Positions 1-13,020 of a DNA stretch of 64,000 bases are shown piece by piece (the stretch's first letter is position 1; each line of letters opens with the position of its first letter). This DNA comes from Apodospora peruviana (lineage: Eukaryota > Ascomycota > Sordariomycetes > Sordariales > Lasiosphaeriaceae): positions 4,836,001 through 4,900,000 of the forward strand of contig JAUEDM010000002.1 of the NCBI GenBank assembly GCA_033439685.1. The letters are read 5' to 3'. The position numbers were made by a program, and so were the translations under genes. The notes beneath the pieces were generated by a model. It worked only from the letters and a program-made list of their open reading frames with translations. It did not search any database and was not told the origin of the DNA.

Positions 1-2232
1 GGTTACGAACACTAAGAAGACCACTCATCGCACAGCTTGTCGAACAGTAAGTACGTCCGTGGCAACAAGACCGAGGTGCTTCCGGACACCGATACCAAAA
101 GCTTTTTCGGTCACACAGCGCGATCGGCCGGAGCTCGGCACACGTCGCGACCGCGCTGTGATGGTTGTCGATGACGCCCGGCGACGCTGCGGTTGACGGC
201 GGCTGAGGAAAAGCCGCCTCCCGGTCTGTCAAGTCTCAACCAGCCCCTGATCTACGATGCCATGCCGAAGCCGTCAGCTCAGCTCGCATTCGACAGAACA
301 CTGTAGTCATCTGACTCATTGCACGTGTTATACTCAGCTCGCCTCAACCACTACGTATCAGTAAAATTTGTCATCCAGTCGGAGGAATACCAGGTAGTTA
401 GTATGTATTTTCCTACACTTGCCACGAGGCATCATCAACCACTTCATTGGATGACAATTGACTGCGCCTTAGGTCAGGCGAACAATCACTCATTTCATGA
501 ACGTACAAAGGTAGCGCAGGCAAAAGCATGACGACGGAAAGAGAAAAAAAATACTACCTTTAGGTATGGTACGTACCAACTTTGTCAAAAGGGAGTGACG
601 CATGACGTGATGCATATGATCAATCTCGAGCAAAATTGCCAGACGAACCAAGTTCCCTCGTGATCTCGGTCAGTGCGAACATGATACGCGTATTTGATTT
701 TACAGAAAGGTACCGGCCCCGGGTGGTCGGCGTCGGTGATGAGTGGACCCCTCCCGGCCCACCACCGCCGGAGACCGCCGGTAAATTTTTGGGGAATCTT
801 GGCGTTATTGCAGGGGTAAGTCCGTAAGCCAGGCAACCAAAAAGGGGCTGACTGATTACCTTACTGATTACAGATATGTATGATGCTTAACACATGGAAC
901 CCGACATTTTCGATGACGACGGTGATGGGATTAGTAGATCTGGAATAGAAGATGTTGTCAGATGCTATTATTACTTTTAGTTTGGCTGAAGTAAGAGATT
1001 CTAAAAGGCATTTCAGGACCAAATCTCGTGCTAAGCCACGCGACGACTCCGACCCTATATGCGCAAGCTGCCTCCTCGTGGACCTCCGTCGTTGGTATCA
1101 CTGTAGATAATTGGGCGCTTTTTATCTCAGTTTTGGGGGGTTTCCCTGCAGGAGAATATAATCCGATTTTAACAACTTTAGATAGAAAACCTGAAGGACA
1201 TCTGAACCTAGAGAAGATAGCTGTCCTGGATTGGATTCCAGAGAATCTCAGTCGTTGAACCGCATTCTGGAGGTCACCGCTACGAGAATATGGTAAACAA
1301 CCTGAGGTTTGTCAGTGGACTGAGCGAGTGAGATAAGGAGTCACGTAGAGATGTCAAGAGTTAGGGTAGATATTCCAAGCATTGTACTGGTTTTGGAAGA
1401 AACTACTTCCCTTATGTCAGTAACCGGGGCAAACGTAGGAGTTGAGAAAAGGAGTAATGTTTACTTCTTGATCTTTACTAATTAATTGAAGTACCTTATA
1501 TCTCTCTCTTTTAAGCACCATGGCTGCTAAGGCACAGCCTTCTTAAGCATACCAGGTTAGGTACCTACCTACCTGGTTACTAGATGCATCTAAGGTACAA
1601 CCTATTTTCATCCCCAAGAGTATGCAAATCGTTTCAAGAACATTCACTTATCATCCATTCGCCTTAGGACCGGCCTCCTGTTGGAAATATAAGCTGTATA
1701 TAAGTCAAACACCCGACGCTATATCTCTTCATACCACCACATCCAGAGGAAAATAACCGAACCTGTCCTTACTACTTGCACGGACCAACCTTTTAAGTCT
1801 CGGCAGGGGTGCAAATCACAGGCCTCACCTCATTCATTCATTCATTCATCGGCGAGTCCATAAACACCAAGCCAGACCCAATACTACTCATACGAGTTCA
1901 AAGTTGTCGCGGCGTTAATTACTTGGCCTAATCATCTATCTCTATTTGCTCTAAATGGCTCAACATGGACACACATAAAAAGATCAAAAGCAAAAGCTCA
2001 GCTTCTCCTCGTTAATACTTCGAATTCGCTACACAAAATAATGGTAACACATATCCCAAAGGGATAAAAACTCCAATTCAGCTAGGCAGGCTGGCTCATC
2101 CCAAAAGAAATATCAAGAACGCACACATAAAAGAAAAAAAGAAGAAAAAAAGGCCGTGAATGTACACACCACACCATCCTCCACCAATCCCTTCCAAGCC
2201 TGCCCTCCAACAGCCTCAGGTCAGATGTCTGT
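1..2232. other. intergenic, no gene recognised
   Basis: I see no coding region with a family motif or spliceable structure. Short open frames (for example 1028-1258) look random. The stretch contains a CATT microsatellite near 1831-1850 and ACCTACCTACC-type tracts near 1562-1575. The right end, from about 2000, is probably the 3' untranslated side of the chitin synthase gene on the minus strand. Confidence 0.6.
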
Positions 2233-5200
2233 CTAGACACCCCTAAACATCCTAACAATCAAAAACCAAACCGCCCCCAGAAACTTGAACCCGCTGAGCA
2301 CGGCAACCGACCACAGCACAACACTCATATAAATAGTCGCCCGCTTGCTCTTCTCATCTTCCTCCTGGCTCCCCGTCGGCGAGATCCGCTCAAGACCGGC
2401 AGTACTCAACACAACAGCGCACAGCGCAAAGTTCATAATCATCCAGATTAGGACCACCACCGTCCTCACGCCCCGGTAATAATCCATCTGCTTCTCCTCC
2501 AGCTGCGCCGGCGTCGGCGCTTTCACCTCTTTCACCGGTTTCCGCGCAAAGACCTGCACCTCCCGCTCGTACTGCGCATTCAGATCACCCTCATCTGGCA
2601 AGTCCGTCTTGCCCTGGCCGTCTTTTGTCGAGACGGACGGCAGCTTGTCGGGCTTGTCGTCGCCTTTCGTGCCCCAGGATATGTCGTGCGTGTTGCAGAA
2701 GGCGTACACGTTCAGAACATTGGTGTAGGTTGGCGAGAGGAGCATGTACTGCACCAGCGAGGTCACCATGTGCCACGGGTCGAACATCAGCAGCGACGCG
2801 ATAAGCCAGATGCCGTACGTTGACATGACGGAGATGATGAGCGTGTAGAAGATTTGGTTCTTGAACAGGTCGGCAATCCCCAAACCCTTGTCCACCACTT
2901 CGGTCTGGATCGCCTTGACCGAGATGAAGATGGCGGCGAACATGAGGTAGCTATTTCACACAGGTGTTAGCACAGCAATCCCAGTTTTAGGGGAAGGGGG
3001 AAACTCACATAAAGATAATCGCCCAGAAAATAACCATAGCCATATAATACCTTCCCGATCCAGCCGGCCGATTACCCATCGACAGCACGAAGCAAGTAAT
3101 CAGCGACACGCCATACAGCCACGTGAACACGACCCCCAGAATATTCCCCACCGACCCCAGCAGGTTATCATCCCCAAGACTGGTCGTCAAAATCTTAAAT
3201 ACCAGGAAGAAATTGCCAATAGCAAACCAGGCAAAGATCATGTTGACCGTCTGGAAGATAAACTCGATAAAGAAGCCAAACTTGCGGAAGATGGAGTGGT
3301 CGGACCTGAAAAACTGGTGGAAGTGCACAATCGCGTAGATGGCCGCGAAGAAGGACCCGTTCAGCCAACGCCTTCTTTGGAGAATCAACTCCGTCAGCGT
3401 GTCCGGTACGTCAGTCTCGCCCGTCGCCGACTTGACGTACTGCAGGATCCAATGGCAGTTACGCTTCGTAACCAGCTCGAAACACAAGATCCTGTCCTCG
3501 GCGAGGTACATGTTGGCGGTGAAAATACCTGCGTCGCCGCCGTGCAGCTTCTCGCCCGCAAAGTATTTCTCCAGCGGGCCCTGGCCGTTCTTGTCGTTCT
3601 GCAACGCAACATACCGATAAGCCGAAAACGCGCCCGGCAGCACAGAAATAAATCCAAAGGCCGACTCCAGCGGCTTGTCCAGGATGTTACTCATCTTGTA
3701 CTCAAAGTTCTGCGTCGCAACCAGCGGGTTCACCAAGTTCTTGCCGGCGGTCTGTAGTAGGGTTAGTAAGGAGATAGGGTGGTGGGTATTAGGGGGAGGG
3801 GACCTACGCCTAGCAGAGCCTTGATCTCACCACAAGCGCCGGCGCACATGGGCTCGAGGTCGAACGCCTTCCAGAGGTGATATATCGAATTGCCGCCGGG
3901 CTTCGTACCGGCATCGATAAGAACGCAGATGTTAGGATCCAACACGCGGCCAAATGCCTGGAAGAACCAGCGATGCGAGTTGATCTTCTTCTGGTTCTTC
4001 TCCTTGAGGCAGAAGAGCATCTGCACCGGCTGCTGCTTGGGGATGAGCTGGACCACGTCGTTCTTGATGGTCATGCCGACTTGGGTGGTGTACTCGTAGA
4101 TATGCGCCGTGACGTCCTTGTTGTTGACCTGTTGCTTGGCGATGCCCTCTTGGTAGACGCCCATACCGGCCAGGAGCGCCCTCGTCCTGGGGTTGATCTT
4201 GGCACGACCGTCGCTGACGACGCAGACAACAATTTTCTTCCACGCATCCTTGCCCCACGTCTTACTCTCCGACCGCTTGCACATGTACTCGATGTTCTTG
4301 AACACGCCCTGCATGGTGCGCGCAAACAGAATCTCATCCTCGTTGTACATTGTTACCACGATGAAGAGCTCCGTGTGTCTGGGCTTGCTGAAGAGCTTCT
4401 GTCGGAGGGTGAAGTTCTCTTCGTAGAAGGATGAGGGGTCGCAAGTTGCCGCTGTGTACCTCATGTGGGTGAACTCGTCGCGCTCACCGTGGGGGAGCTG
4501 GTTTAGTAGCTTCGGGGGGATGGGGCAGTCCAACACCAAGTTTCCGCGGTACAGGAGGACCTGCTTTACCGTCTTCCATCTCTTGATGGGAGCGTTGTTC
4601 GTCGGGGGTTGCGGGTTGTCGTGGAAGGGATCGGTGGCACCCACTTGCGAATCGTTGTGCGTCAACATCGGCCGGTTAGCATCGTACTCGTACCCCGGGT
4701 CGCCTTCATAGCCATGGGCGTCGGCCGGGTGAGGCTCGTAAGGGGGGTTGAAGTACGCATCGTGATGCGCCTCGGGATTCACACCGTACCCGCCATGGGG
4801 GCTTTGGTCGTGATACCCGCTTAGGTTTTCTACAGATTGCTATGCGCTGTTAGCGTCTACTCAAAGAGCTCCTCCCTACAAGGTTCAACTCACTGCCGTC
4901 TGCATGTGGAGTGAATCGCCCGGGCTGAACCTGCCGGGACTGGGCCCAGAGGGTATCTCGAGGGGTTGTTGGACATTGTAGTTATACGGGTTGTCGTCCA
5001 GTTGGTATCCCTGGTGGAGAGGATGGCCCGGCGATGGTGTCCTGCCAGGACCTGGGCGCACCCGATTATCCATTGGGTGGCTTTCGTAATAATCGTCGTC
5101 TATTAGTTGGGAGGTGGAATTAGAATTAGGTTTCCAAGTGAAGATCTCAGATCGATAGCAGGAAAATAAGCTTCCGCCGGCGGAGAGGTCGTCGGTAGGC

Positions 5201-5528
5201 CGATTATGCCAAGGTTATGAAGGGCAGTTCTCGCGCCGCGTCCAACACAGATACTCTCAAACTATAAAGAGTCCGAGGCTGACGAGAGGCGGACTGCTTG
5301 CGCCGGCCAAGAAACAATGGCGCAGGTATAAGGAAAGACGAGGTAGGTAAAGACGAGGCGCGGGAGGAAGAGTGCAAAAAAGAAAGTCTGGTATGGGACG
5401 TAGTGATGTTCAAAGGAGGGGGATGTTGTGGATGAGACTGGTCCACCACGAATACCAGGCATGACCAAGGGGAACAGCAAACGATGGGTGAATAAGAGCT
5501 GGAACATACCTAATCGATTATACGACAT
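2233..5528 (-). CDS. chitin synthase, division 1 (class I type)
   Basis: Processive family-2 glycosyltransferase of the plasma membrane that polymerises UDP-GlcNAc into cell-wall chitin. Inferred exons are 5528-5510, 5099-4894, 4839-3808, 3751-3009 and 2950-2233, giving 905 residues in one frame. The protein has a low-complexity Pro/Tyr-rich N terminus, then the catalytic core with NICVLIDAGTKPGG, the EDR motif (YLAEDR) and the QRRRW signature. Several hydrophobic segments follow, ending MFRGV. The stretch GVFKNIEYMC...WGKDAWKKIVVC resembles class I enzymes more than class II (which have MKNISHFC-like text) or class III; this class call rests on remembered family patterns. The first coding exon is only 19 nt (MSYNRL plus one base) and precedes a 410-nt intron. 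It is favoured because its ATG has context CACCATG and it joins in phase to a DDDYYESHP segment. A shorter start at 5073 is the alternative. Confidence 0.93.
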
Positions 5529-7930
5529 GGTGAATAGCACGGGTAGAAGGTTTCGGCGATTGCGTTCGGGTATCAATCAGACTGGAGTAGTCTATGCGTG
5601 ATGGCAAAGGAGATCTCGTGGTCTCGAACAATGTTTCACCCCCCAATCGGTACCTCGATCGTGTCAGTCAGGTCACCAGTCAGTCGTCCAGTCTACGCCT
5701 CTCCTTCAGCAACCGTGTATTCTGGAATGTATCGTGATCGAAACAGTCCTTCGTTCACTCGTTTCCCGTGCCTCTGGTCCGTCCACACTTGTTCCCCTGT
5801 GAGAGTAGGAAGGGCGGATGTTTGAGGTTTCACCCCTCCCCTATTTTTTTTTCTTGCCGTCGCTTTGTCTCCCTGTCGGGTAGGTAGGGATCGCGTCCGT
5901 CCGTTCGGTTGCTCGCTCGTCGAGTCCCTGCAGGCAAGCTAACTGTGCCTAAAAGGTCGGGTACCTGACTAGGTAGATCGGGCGGTATTCGCGATTAGAC
6001 TTTTGGTGCAAACCAGGCGCATCTGGTTTGCTTGAACGCTTCTGTTCGCAGTGGGTGTTGGTGAGCGTTGGCGGGAAGATAAATTCGGCGGCAGGATAGG
6101 GATCGCGCAAGTTTCACGCAGATGATTTCCGTACCGGGTGATGGTAGCTTAACGGGTGGGCGACAGGGGTTCGCGGACGAATGAAGGGGCAGTGCGTGCA
6201 AGGGAGAAGGTTGCCCGGCAGAACGTGGTGTTTCAGCGCTGCGCAGCGCCTGTCCAGGACTCAACTGTCTGGAGGCGTGACGTCGCTCCACAATCGCCCG
6301 GCCGGGTGTTCGTCGTCTGATTGGTTCCGCAACACCGTTCAAGGGGGTGGATGGGGCCTGTTAGACACTGGGCACCTGTGGGGGATGCCAGGTTTGAGTC
6401 GACGCTATCAACTTCTATTTTATTTTTGTGCTTCGATCGACCCCTAAAAATCCGGATTCGATGTCTGCCAGATTGCTACTCCGTAGTTGGATCACCATCC
6501 TCAACATGGGATGGCGGTGATAAGCTTGTGAGGACTCCCACTTATCCCTTTTATCCATCCATTCATTGTTCTCGGGACCTCGAACGACCTGGGTCAGTCG
6601 CGGCTGTGCAACATGGCATCGCATCCGGGACTATCAGTTACCGCAGGAAACCACCAGCCTCCAGCTCAGCCAGCCTGACCTGAGAATTGGTTTCTTTCTT
6701 CAAAGGAATACGGATTACTCGGTAAACCACCAAAGAAACATTTCTCCAACCGACCCATTGTTGTTTGTACAGTATCATTTACACCCAGGTCCTGGCGGGA
6801 TATTAGATATCCATAACTCCATCTTCTCCAGGGTCCAGTGAAATTCCTAGCACCGAATTCGAGATGGATGTTTGATGTTGGCGGATCCAACCAATTGTGG
6901 GGTCTGAGAAAGAGAGGGAGGCCTGAATTATTTCCAGCCCAAGCTTTCCAAAACCAACGTTTGTTCGAACGACGGACCTTCCACGCGGCGTGCTGACCGC
7001 GGCCTGATAATTCATCATCTCGCATTGGTGGTCCTTTTTCGAATCGTAGGATCCTTGAAATCCTATTCTTAGCGTATAAATAGTTTTTGGCTGGGCCTAG
7101 AAGCCACCACTCGCCACATTTGCTTATTAGTGGAAGTGCGAGCCTCCCTTCTCTGGTAAGGCCGCACCGCCACATATCGTGGTCTGGTATATCGACTTGC
7201 CTCTGCTGACGACTGTCGAATGCAACTCGGCATTATCAACGCAGATCCAACTGCTCCGTAGAGCGGGTGTCTTTTCATCCGTCCGTTTCTAGTAATTCCG
7301 TTGTCCCCACACCCAAATATCATCATCCGTCCGGTAGGCCTCTTTCAAATCTCAAATGAATAATATTAAGAGAGTGGACTAGAGAATAAAAAGGTGGTGG
7401 CATATGTGGTTATCTAGTTACGCTTCATATCGAGATATTCGCTCGCTAGCTTGAATATCACACACGCATTTTGGAAAGGGTTTCATCCCCTTAGCAATGC
7501 CGTCCTCCCGTCCCACACCTCCGTTCGTGCGCCGTTGCCTCTCCGGCTTCAAAAGTTATTCCATGGCGGCAGTCGAGAATAAACTATCAGGGAGTATGAC
7601 CTTCTCCTAGACATGACTGCGCAGTTGAGCTTGCGTGGGCTTGTTAGACCTAATACAGGAAAGCGGAACAAGAGACACGTTGGCTTCAAGTCCAATCCCC
7701 CAATTAGACCGGAAACGTGTCTCTTTTACACTGTTAGAGGGCTTTGCAATCTTGCCTAAGGGTTTGACTCAGAGCCTCGCCAGAACCTAATGACTCTATA
7801 GGCATTATGCGCCGCTGTATAGAAAGACAGCAAGAGTACCAATACTGCCTGCCAACCCATCTTTTCACATTGCCATTATAGCTTGCTACCAAAGTTACCT
7901 TTTACTCCCAGTCGCACAACGCAGAAAATA
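5529..7930. other. intergenic, chitin synthase upstream region
   Basis: This holds the promoter and leader of the chitin synthase gene (right to left from 5529) and the 3' side of SLY1. Open frames such as 6666-7175 (-) and 6321-6683 (+) lack family motifs and credible splice partners. One copy of the 9-mer TACTCCGTA lies at 6477-6485. Nothing else was identified. Confidence 0.6.
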
Positions 7931-10409
7931 TCAAGATATCTCCTTGCCCAATCTGCCCAATTCCTCTGATATAAACTGACCCGCATTGATCAGCTCGCTT
8001 GCCCCGTACAGAACCCTCCTCTTGACACCCCTATCCCCTGCCGTCGTCCTCGCCGCCCACTCCTGCAGGTTACCATACTCGTCCATTGACCCACCACCAA
8101 CCATAAACACTAGCGCCTCAGAGAACCCCTGTCTCCGCTGTCCAAAGCTCGCACCGGTCCCCGGACCAGGCACTCCCGGCAACCCGCCAGGTGCGGATAC
8201 GCCTCCCTGCGCTGCCCGGATCGCTGAGGGTTGCGGCATAGTTCCGCGCGCGTTAGCGCTCCTCGGGTCGAAGTAGAGGTAGTGCTCCGTCTTCTCGATC
8301 GCCGACGGACTTGCGTGTGAAGGGTCCATGATGGACTCCGTGATCTTAGTCACTGTCAGATCTCTGTCGACCGGGAGGAAGTTCTTGATCCCGCCCAGCA
8401 GGGAGGCCACGTTAGACGAGAGTGCGCTTGTCGGGACGCCCGTCTCCTTCAGTCTGTCCGTGAGGCGGGAGGAGATAGCGGAAAAACGCCCAAACAGATC
8501 CGATGATCCCGTCTGTTGCTGAGCGGACGATCCAGAGTTGTTAATAGTCGTGAGTTGCGTCATCTTAGTAGTGGCGCGGACCCTTGTAATGCGTCGTTAG
8601 TATGAGCTGGTCATATTTTCAAGGGTGACAAGGTAACTCACTGTCTGATGTATGCCATGCATGTGGTATCGCAACCTTGCGATGCGAGAGCCTCCTCAAA
8701 CTGCGTCCATTCTTGCCGAGTCACGTCCTGTTCTGTGCTGAGGAACCAGATAATGAACAGGCGGAGCTTGTCCGCTGCCTTACCCTTGTCAGCGGCCTTG
8801 ATCAGGTCCAGTACTTGGGCCTTGGTCTGCCGCATAATGTTCTCCTCTAGTTGAAAATAATCATCCAGTTGGCGAGTCTGAATTTCACCCAATATTGCGG
8901 CGAGGATATTCATGTGCATGTCTAGCGTGGCTTTTCTCTTCTGAAGCTCGGGCAGGTGGTGGACAACCGCTTTGAGGTGTTGCGCATTGGCACTGTTGTC
9001 GTTTTCGAGGTCCTCGAAATTCGTGACTCCGGTCTTTTTCATTAATGCATCCGTCTCCTCCTTGTATTTAGTGAGCTCGGCATCTAGATCATGTCAATAG
9101 GCGGGTCGGTCTTTATGGGGGTTATCGTCACGGGATTTTCATACCAATATCATCAGCCACCTGAGGGAACGGCAAGCACGCATTTTTCTCCCAGAAGAAA
9201 TCGTTGGCCACCAGGTCATATGTCTTCTTTGATGACCCCTTCCCAGGGTTGTTTGTATCGATCGGAGTCTCAATTGTGATGCGATTCAACTCTGACTTGA
9301 AAACGTCAAAACATAGACTCTGATAAGTCCAAGAGTGCGACAGCATTGGTGTTAGGTCGACATTGCGGTCCAAGATGATGAGAACGGGCCTTGACGTTGG
9401 GGTGGCGCCTGTGGAGGAAGTTGGCCGTGCCTGTGCCGAGAAGAGATTATCTTTGGAGTTGAGGATGTGGTCGCGGAGTTTCCGGTCCAGCTTAGTTGCA
9501 ATCATCTCAGCAGCTGCTTGCCTTGGACACCTGATAATAGGTATCACCCCCAATGTCACCACTACACTGAATAGCCCGCTCACAATCCTGTCGATCACGC
9601 GGTCGAGCTCCTCATCCTTTGTTTTCGCACTGTTCAGGGCCCAATAGGTATGTTCCTTCTGCATTCCAAGACTGAAGAGATCTGGCTCGGTTACGATGAA
9701 GTTCAGGTATTGGTCGTAGATCTGGGCGATCTGCTCCGAGGTCGCAGCAGAAGCCGTCTGCGCTGCAAAGTCCTCGAGCAATGGTCGAGGTATCGAGGAG
9801 AGGAAGTTGATGTAAGTGGAACTATAGAGACCCTTCTGAAGATCGTTGGTTATGGCTTGGAGATTCGCAGGTGTCGGCTCGACCAGATATATTGCTGGTA
9901 CGTCGGAGATAGCCGCTCTCGAGGAGGATATTTTCCTACAGAGGTCAGTTTTGAGTGTTGATCTAGCTCGGATAATAATACTAACATATGCAGCGTTACC
10001 CCCAAGGACCTCAAGTCTGAGACCTGGAGAACTGGGCTGATCACATCTCGACCAAAGTCCTACATGAATGGCAGTTAGGATATATTGGCGGAGTCATGAA
10101 CGGGAGAAGAGTGCGGATCGAGATAGCAGGAACCGCTGTGGCTTCTTACATCAAACACGAGAACCTTCCAGATCGGTAGACCATCCTTCAATATGGGCGC
10201 AGCCGCAGTGCCATTGGAGTGTGAATCGTCGTTCTCGCTCGAGTCACTCGGTTCGTTCAGGTTGAGGATTTTCTTGATCGATACTTCGGACTGGTCAGTT
10301 CATAGCCAGGGAATGCGCCAGAACAAGTGACGGTATTGAAATTATTGCAACGTGGTGAGGAAATCATACAGATCTGCTTATCGCGCAAGGAACTCCCTCG
10401 CCCAGCCAT
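7931..10409 (-). CDS. Sec1/Munc18-family protein Sly1 (ER-Golgi vesicle fusion)
   Basis: SM protein that binds syntaxin-5-type SNAREs and promotes ER-to-Golgi membrane fusion. Exons are 10409-10370, 10283-10150, 10059-9986, 9935-9145, 9083-8642 and 8582-7931, giving 710 residues, a typical Sly1 length. Recognisable segments are SLRDKQILSIKKILNLNEP at the N terminus, PIWKVLVFDDFGRDVISPV, LILDRNVDLTPMLSHSWTYQ in the middle, and the C-terminal VFMVGGGSMDEYGNLQEW. That last signature separates Sly1 from Sec1, Vps33 and Vps45. Intron 1 is the least certain join. The only acceptor keeping frame is an AAG ending at 10284; a CAG at 10293-10291 would put the exon out of frame. Intron 5 also ends in AAG (8583). 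The gene is divergent from the PNUTS-like gene, 2.6 kb away. Confidence 0.94.
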
Positions 10410-12888
10410 AATTGCTCGTTATAGACAAGTATCTAACGTCGCGATACGAGTTGTGATGCGCCTCGGAGTAGGTCGACTAGGATGGGGGAGCTTCGGACAG
10501 CTGGTTGGCGACCGTCCCTGTCGGCTCCTGGCAACGAAAGCACAAAGCCGATTAACCGGGAATGCTTTGTAAAGAAGTGCACGGATGTCTCTTGGGTGTT
10601 TGTCCACTGGGCTGGAAAATAGAGGTCGAATTGTTCGGAGTACTAGTATGAAGGATATTACAAGTGCATTCGAATTCCCCCACGTTGCTTCAATTCATTG
10701 ACACCTTTACGTCCACGGATTACAGGTACACAAGCGCTGGAGCGGCAAGTACCGCGGTACTCCAGAGCTCACCTTGGAGTGCGTGGCTTGAACCGGGCTG
10801 AACTCAAAAAGGTCCGTCACTGAACGGATGTTTTGTCGCCGAAAGTCCGACCTCCAGGGACTGGCTGCCAGTGGCTGATTTCCAGCAAGCCCCGCTATTT
10901 TGGGATTAGTGGGTGACCCACTGCCAAAGAACTGCCCTTGCCACACGCACTTGGCCCTGGCATGGAGCCTTTGACCAGCCAACACTTTTATCGCTACCGC
11001 GCTGATTGCGAAACCCAAATCAACTTTTTCCCTTTCATCAACGACATTCCGCCGGGTCATCCACCTTTCCCCCTTCAACAACTTTGATCATCGACCACCA
11101 AATTGAATTGCCTCATTGGGCGCATTTCGCCGGAGCGCGTCTTTCGTACTTCTACATTACTCAGGTCCACGTTGTATAAGCAACGGAAGCCGCATCAGAC
11201 GCAGACATCTGGTGTTTCTCTCTTCTCTGCCTAATTGCAACTGCAACTACAACCGCCTGCCTGTTTGACTTGGTCATTTTGCGAATTAGTCAAGGCCAGG
11301 TCTATCTAGATATCCGAGGAAAATGTTGTAGGGAGTCTGGCGGGCATCGTTTTCTCGACGCCTGTGCTGGACCATGACGTGTCTTGGACAACGCGGACCG
11401 ACGGAATAGGAGTGCTGCGAAGAGCAGCGCGATTGCGAAGCAAAAGAAAAAGGGTATGCATGAAAATCACCAATCCCCCATCTAAACCAGACCTCCTTGA
11501 CAGCATAATTGTGTGTATCGCTCCATCCTCCTAAAACTGCATAATTCAATCAGTCTAGATCTCGCAGCTTCAGATCTGCGAGCTGAAGGACTGCGAGAGT
11601 GGCAGCGCAAATGGCGGGGATTTGCATTGCCCAGAGCCGGAGCCAAAGCCAGCTATCATCATTTCTGTCAAGAGTAACACACCTAAAATCCTGTCACGGG
11701 AGGAGTACTTCACAGCGGGACCACGGGGAGAGCAAAGCAACACAGCAAAACAAGCAAAGCAAAACCAAACACTGGAAATCAAAGGCCATCAAAACCTCCA
11801 TGGTGAAATGGAGATCGGATGCCTGCAGCCAGTGGCAATAATTCAATGATCCAGCCAGCGGTCCTTACCTGCCCGGTTAATGTCCTGTGCGGAAATGGAA
11901 TCCAATCCAAATCTTGTCGCGAAACGGGATGGGGAGAACTGAAGCTCAGGTGATGGCTGCAGACGGGAGGGCAGGGCACTTGAGCGTGCTTGGGGGTCGC
12001 TGGAGGGAGAGCATGGTGGGTTAGGCACAGGGCCTCTGAAAGTCTTCTGAAGTGGTGCACTCTGGTTACTTCACAGCGGACCTGGCCGGCCAGCTGCCCA
12101 CCCAGCACCTCGCTCCCGTCGCTCACCATTTCGGCCTCCAGTGTGTCGAGACCCTTCGCGGAATCCGACTGACTGCACTTGGTTTCTGGGCTGGCGACGC
12201 AATATCGAGAAGGGAGCTTCTTGCCCTAATTCTGCATGTGCAGCTGGATTACCATCTCACTCAACGGCGAATTTATTCATGTTGCTTCGATTCCCAAGGG
12301 ATGAGATGAGTGAGATCTTTGCAGATCAGAGATCGCACATGGTCAATTCCCAAGGTGCCGACATCGACTCTCAGGACACATCCACGCAACCTACCAGCTT
12401 ACCGTCATTCACATCAACCTCCCTGCCTTTGCAATCTTTCACCATAACCGCAGCCTTGTCGAATCAACTTGCTTGTCCTGATGGCTGTTCATGTTGAGCC
12501 ATCCTCTCGGAATCGGCTTCTTCGTTCCTTTGTCGGCTTGCTCTCCTCCACCCGAGAACCTCCTCTCCAAACATCGAAACTCGAGAAATCCCATCTCTGC
12601 ACTGGCTCTCATCCATCACCACCACTTTGGACCTTGTGTTTGGTTCCTGGCAAGCTGACCCTCTTTTTTCCTCTTCTAGATTCAGGGTGCATTGGGAGGT
12701 ACCCACCCCACCTATTGAGCTATATCAACACCCGCGTGCTGTTTCTACCCCACTGGACGCACGGATATCCTTCACAGCGAAGCTCTCGTTCCACCAACAG
12801 GGACCACGGCAACTTTATTATTTCACGCCCTGGGCTGCTATCTGTACCCCTTGGCGCCCAATCAGCAACCGTCCCAATCTACCCCAAG
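10410..12888. other. intergenic region between SLY1 and the PNUTS-like gene
   Basis: About 2.5 kb between divergent genes. It holds both promoters and probably a long 5' leader of the downstream gene, because an intron-like segment starts at 12889. Small open frames (10707-11081, 11779-12129, 12469-12900) show no family features. No repeats or RNA genes were seen. Confidence 0.55.
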
Positions 12889-12957
12889 GTATGTAATTAA
12901 CTGATCTCTGCACCCGTATATTGCAATTGCGGATGATTCTAACGCGACTTTGCTCAG
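12889..12957 (+). other. probable 5' UTR intron of the PNUTS-like gene
   Basis: A 69-nt segment starts with GTATGT and ends TTTGCTCAG, with a TCTAAC branch-site match about 18 nt before the acceptor. It lies 63 nt upstream of the ATG at 13021, where coding sequence is not expected. It looks like a spliced leader intron; no transcript evidence is available. Confidence 0.55.
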
Positions 12958-13020
12958 TCGCGTGATATCGCCCCCTTTCTTTGTTCAAGGTTGAAGTTCT
13001 GTAAGGGCTGGGCAGTCATC

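Noticed and set aside
6666..7175. 169-codon minus-strand frame upstream of chitin synthase
   Set aside because: No domain, signal peptide or splice partner. Composition looks random.
10284..10293. CAG acceptor for SLY1 intron 1
   Set aside because: It would shift the reading frame out of SIKKILNLN. It is also only three bases from the likely branch site.
12991..13020. Upstream extension of the PNUTS-like protein
   Set aside because: The codon at 12991 is TTG. The first ATG in frame is at 13021.
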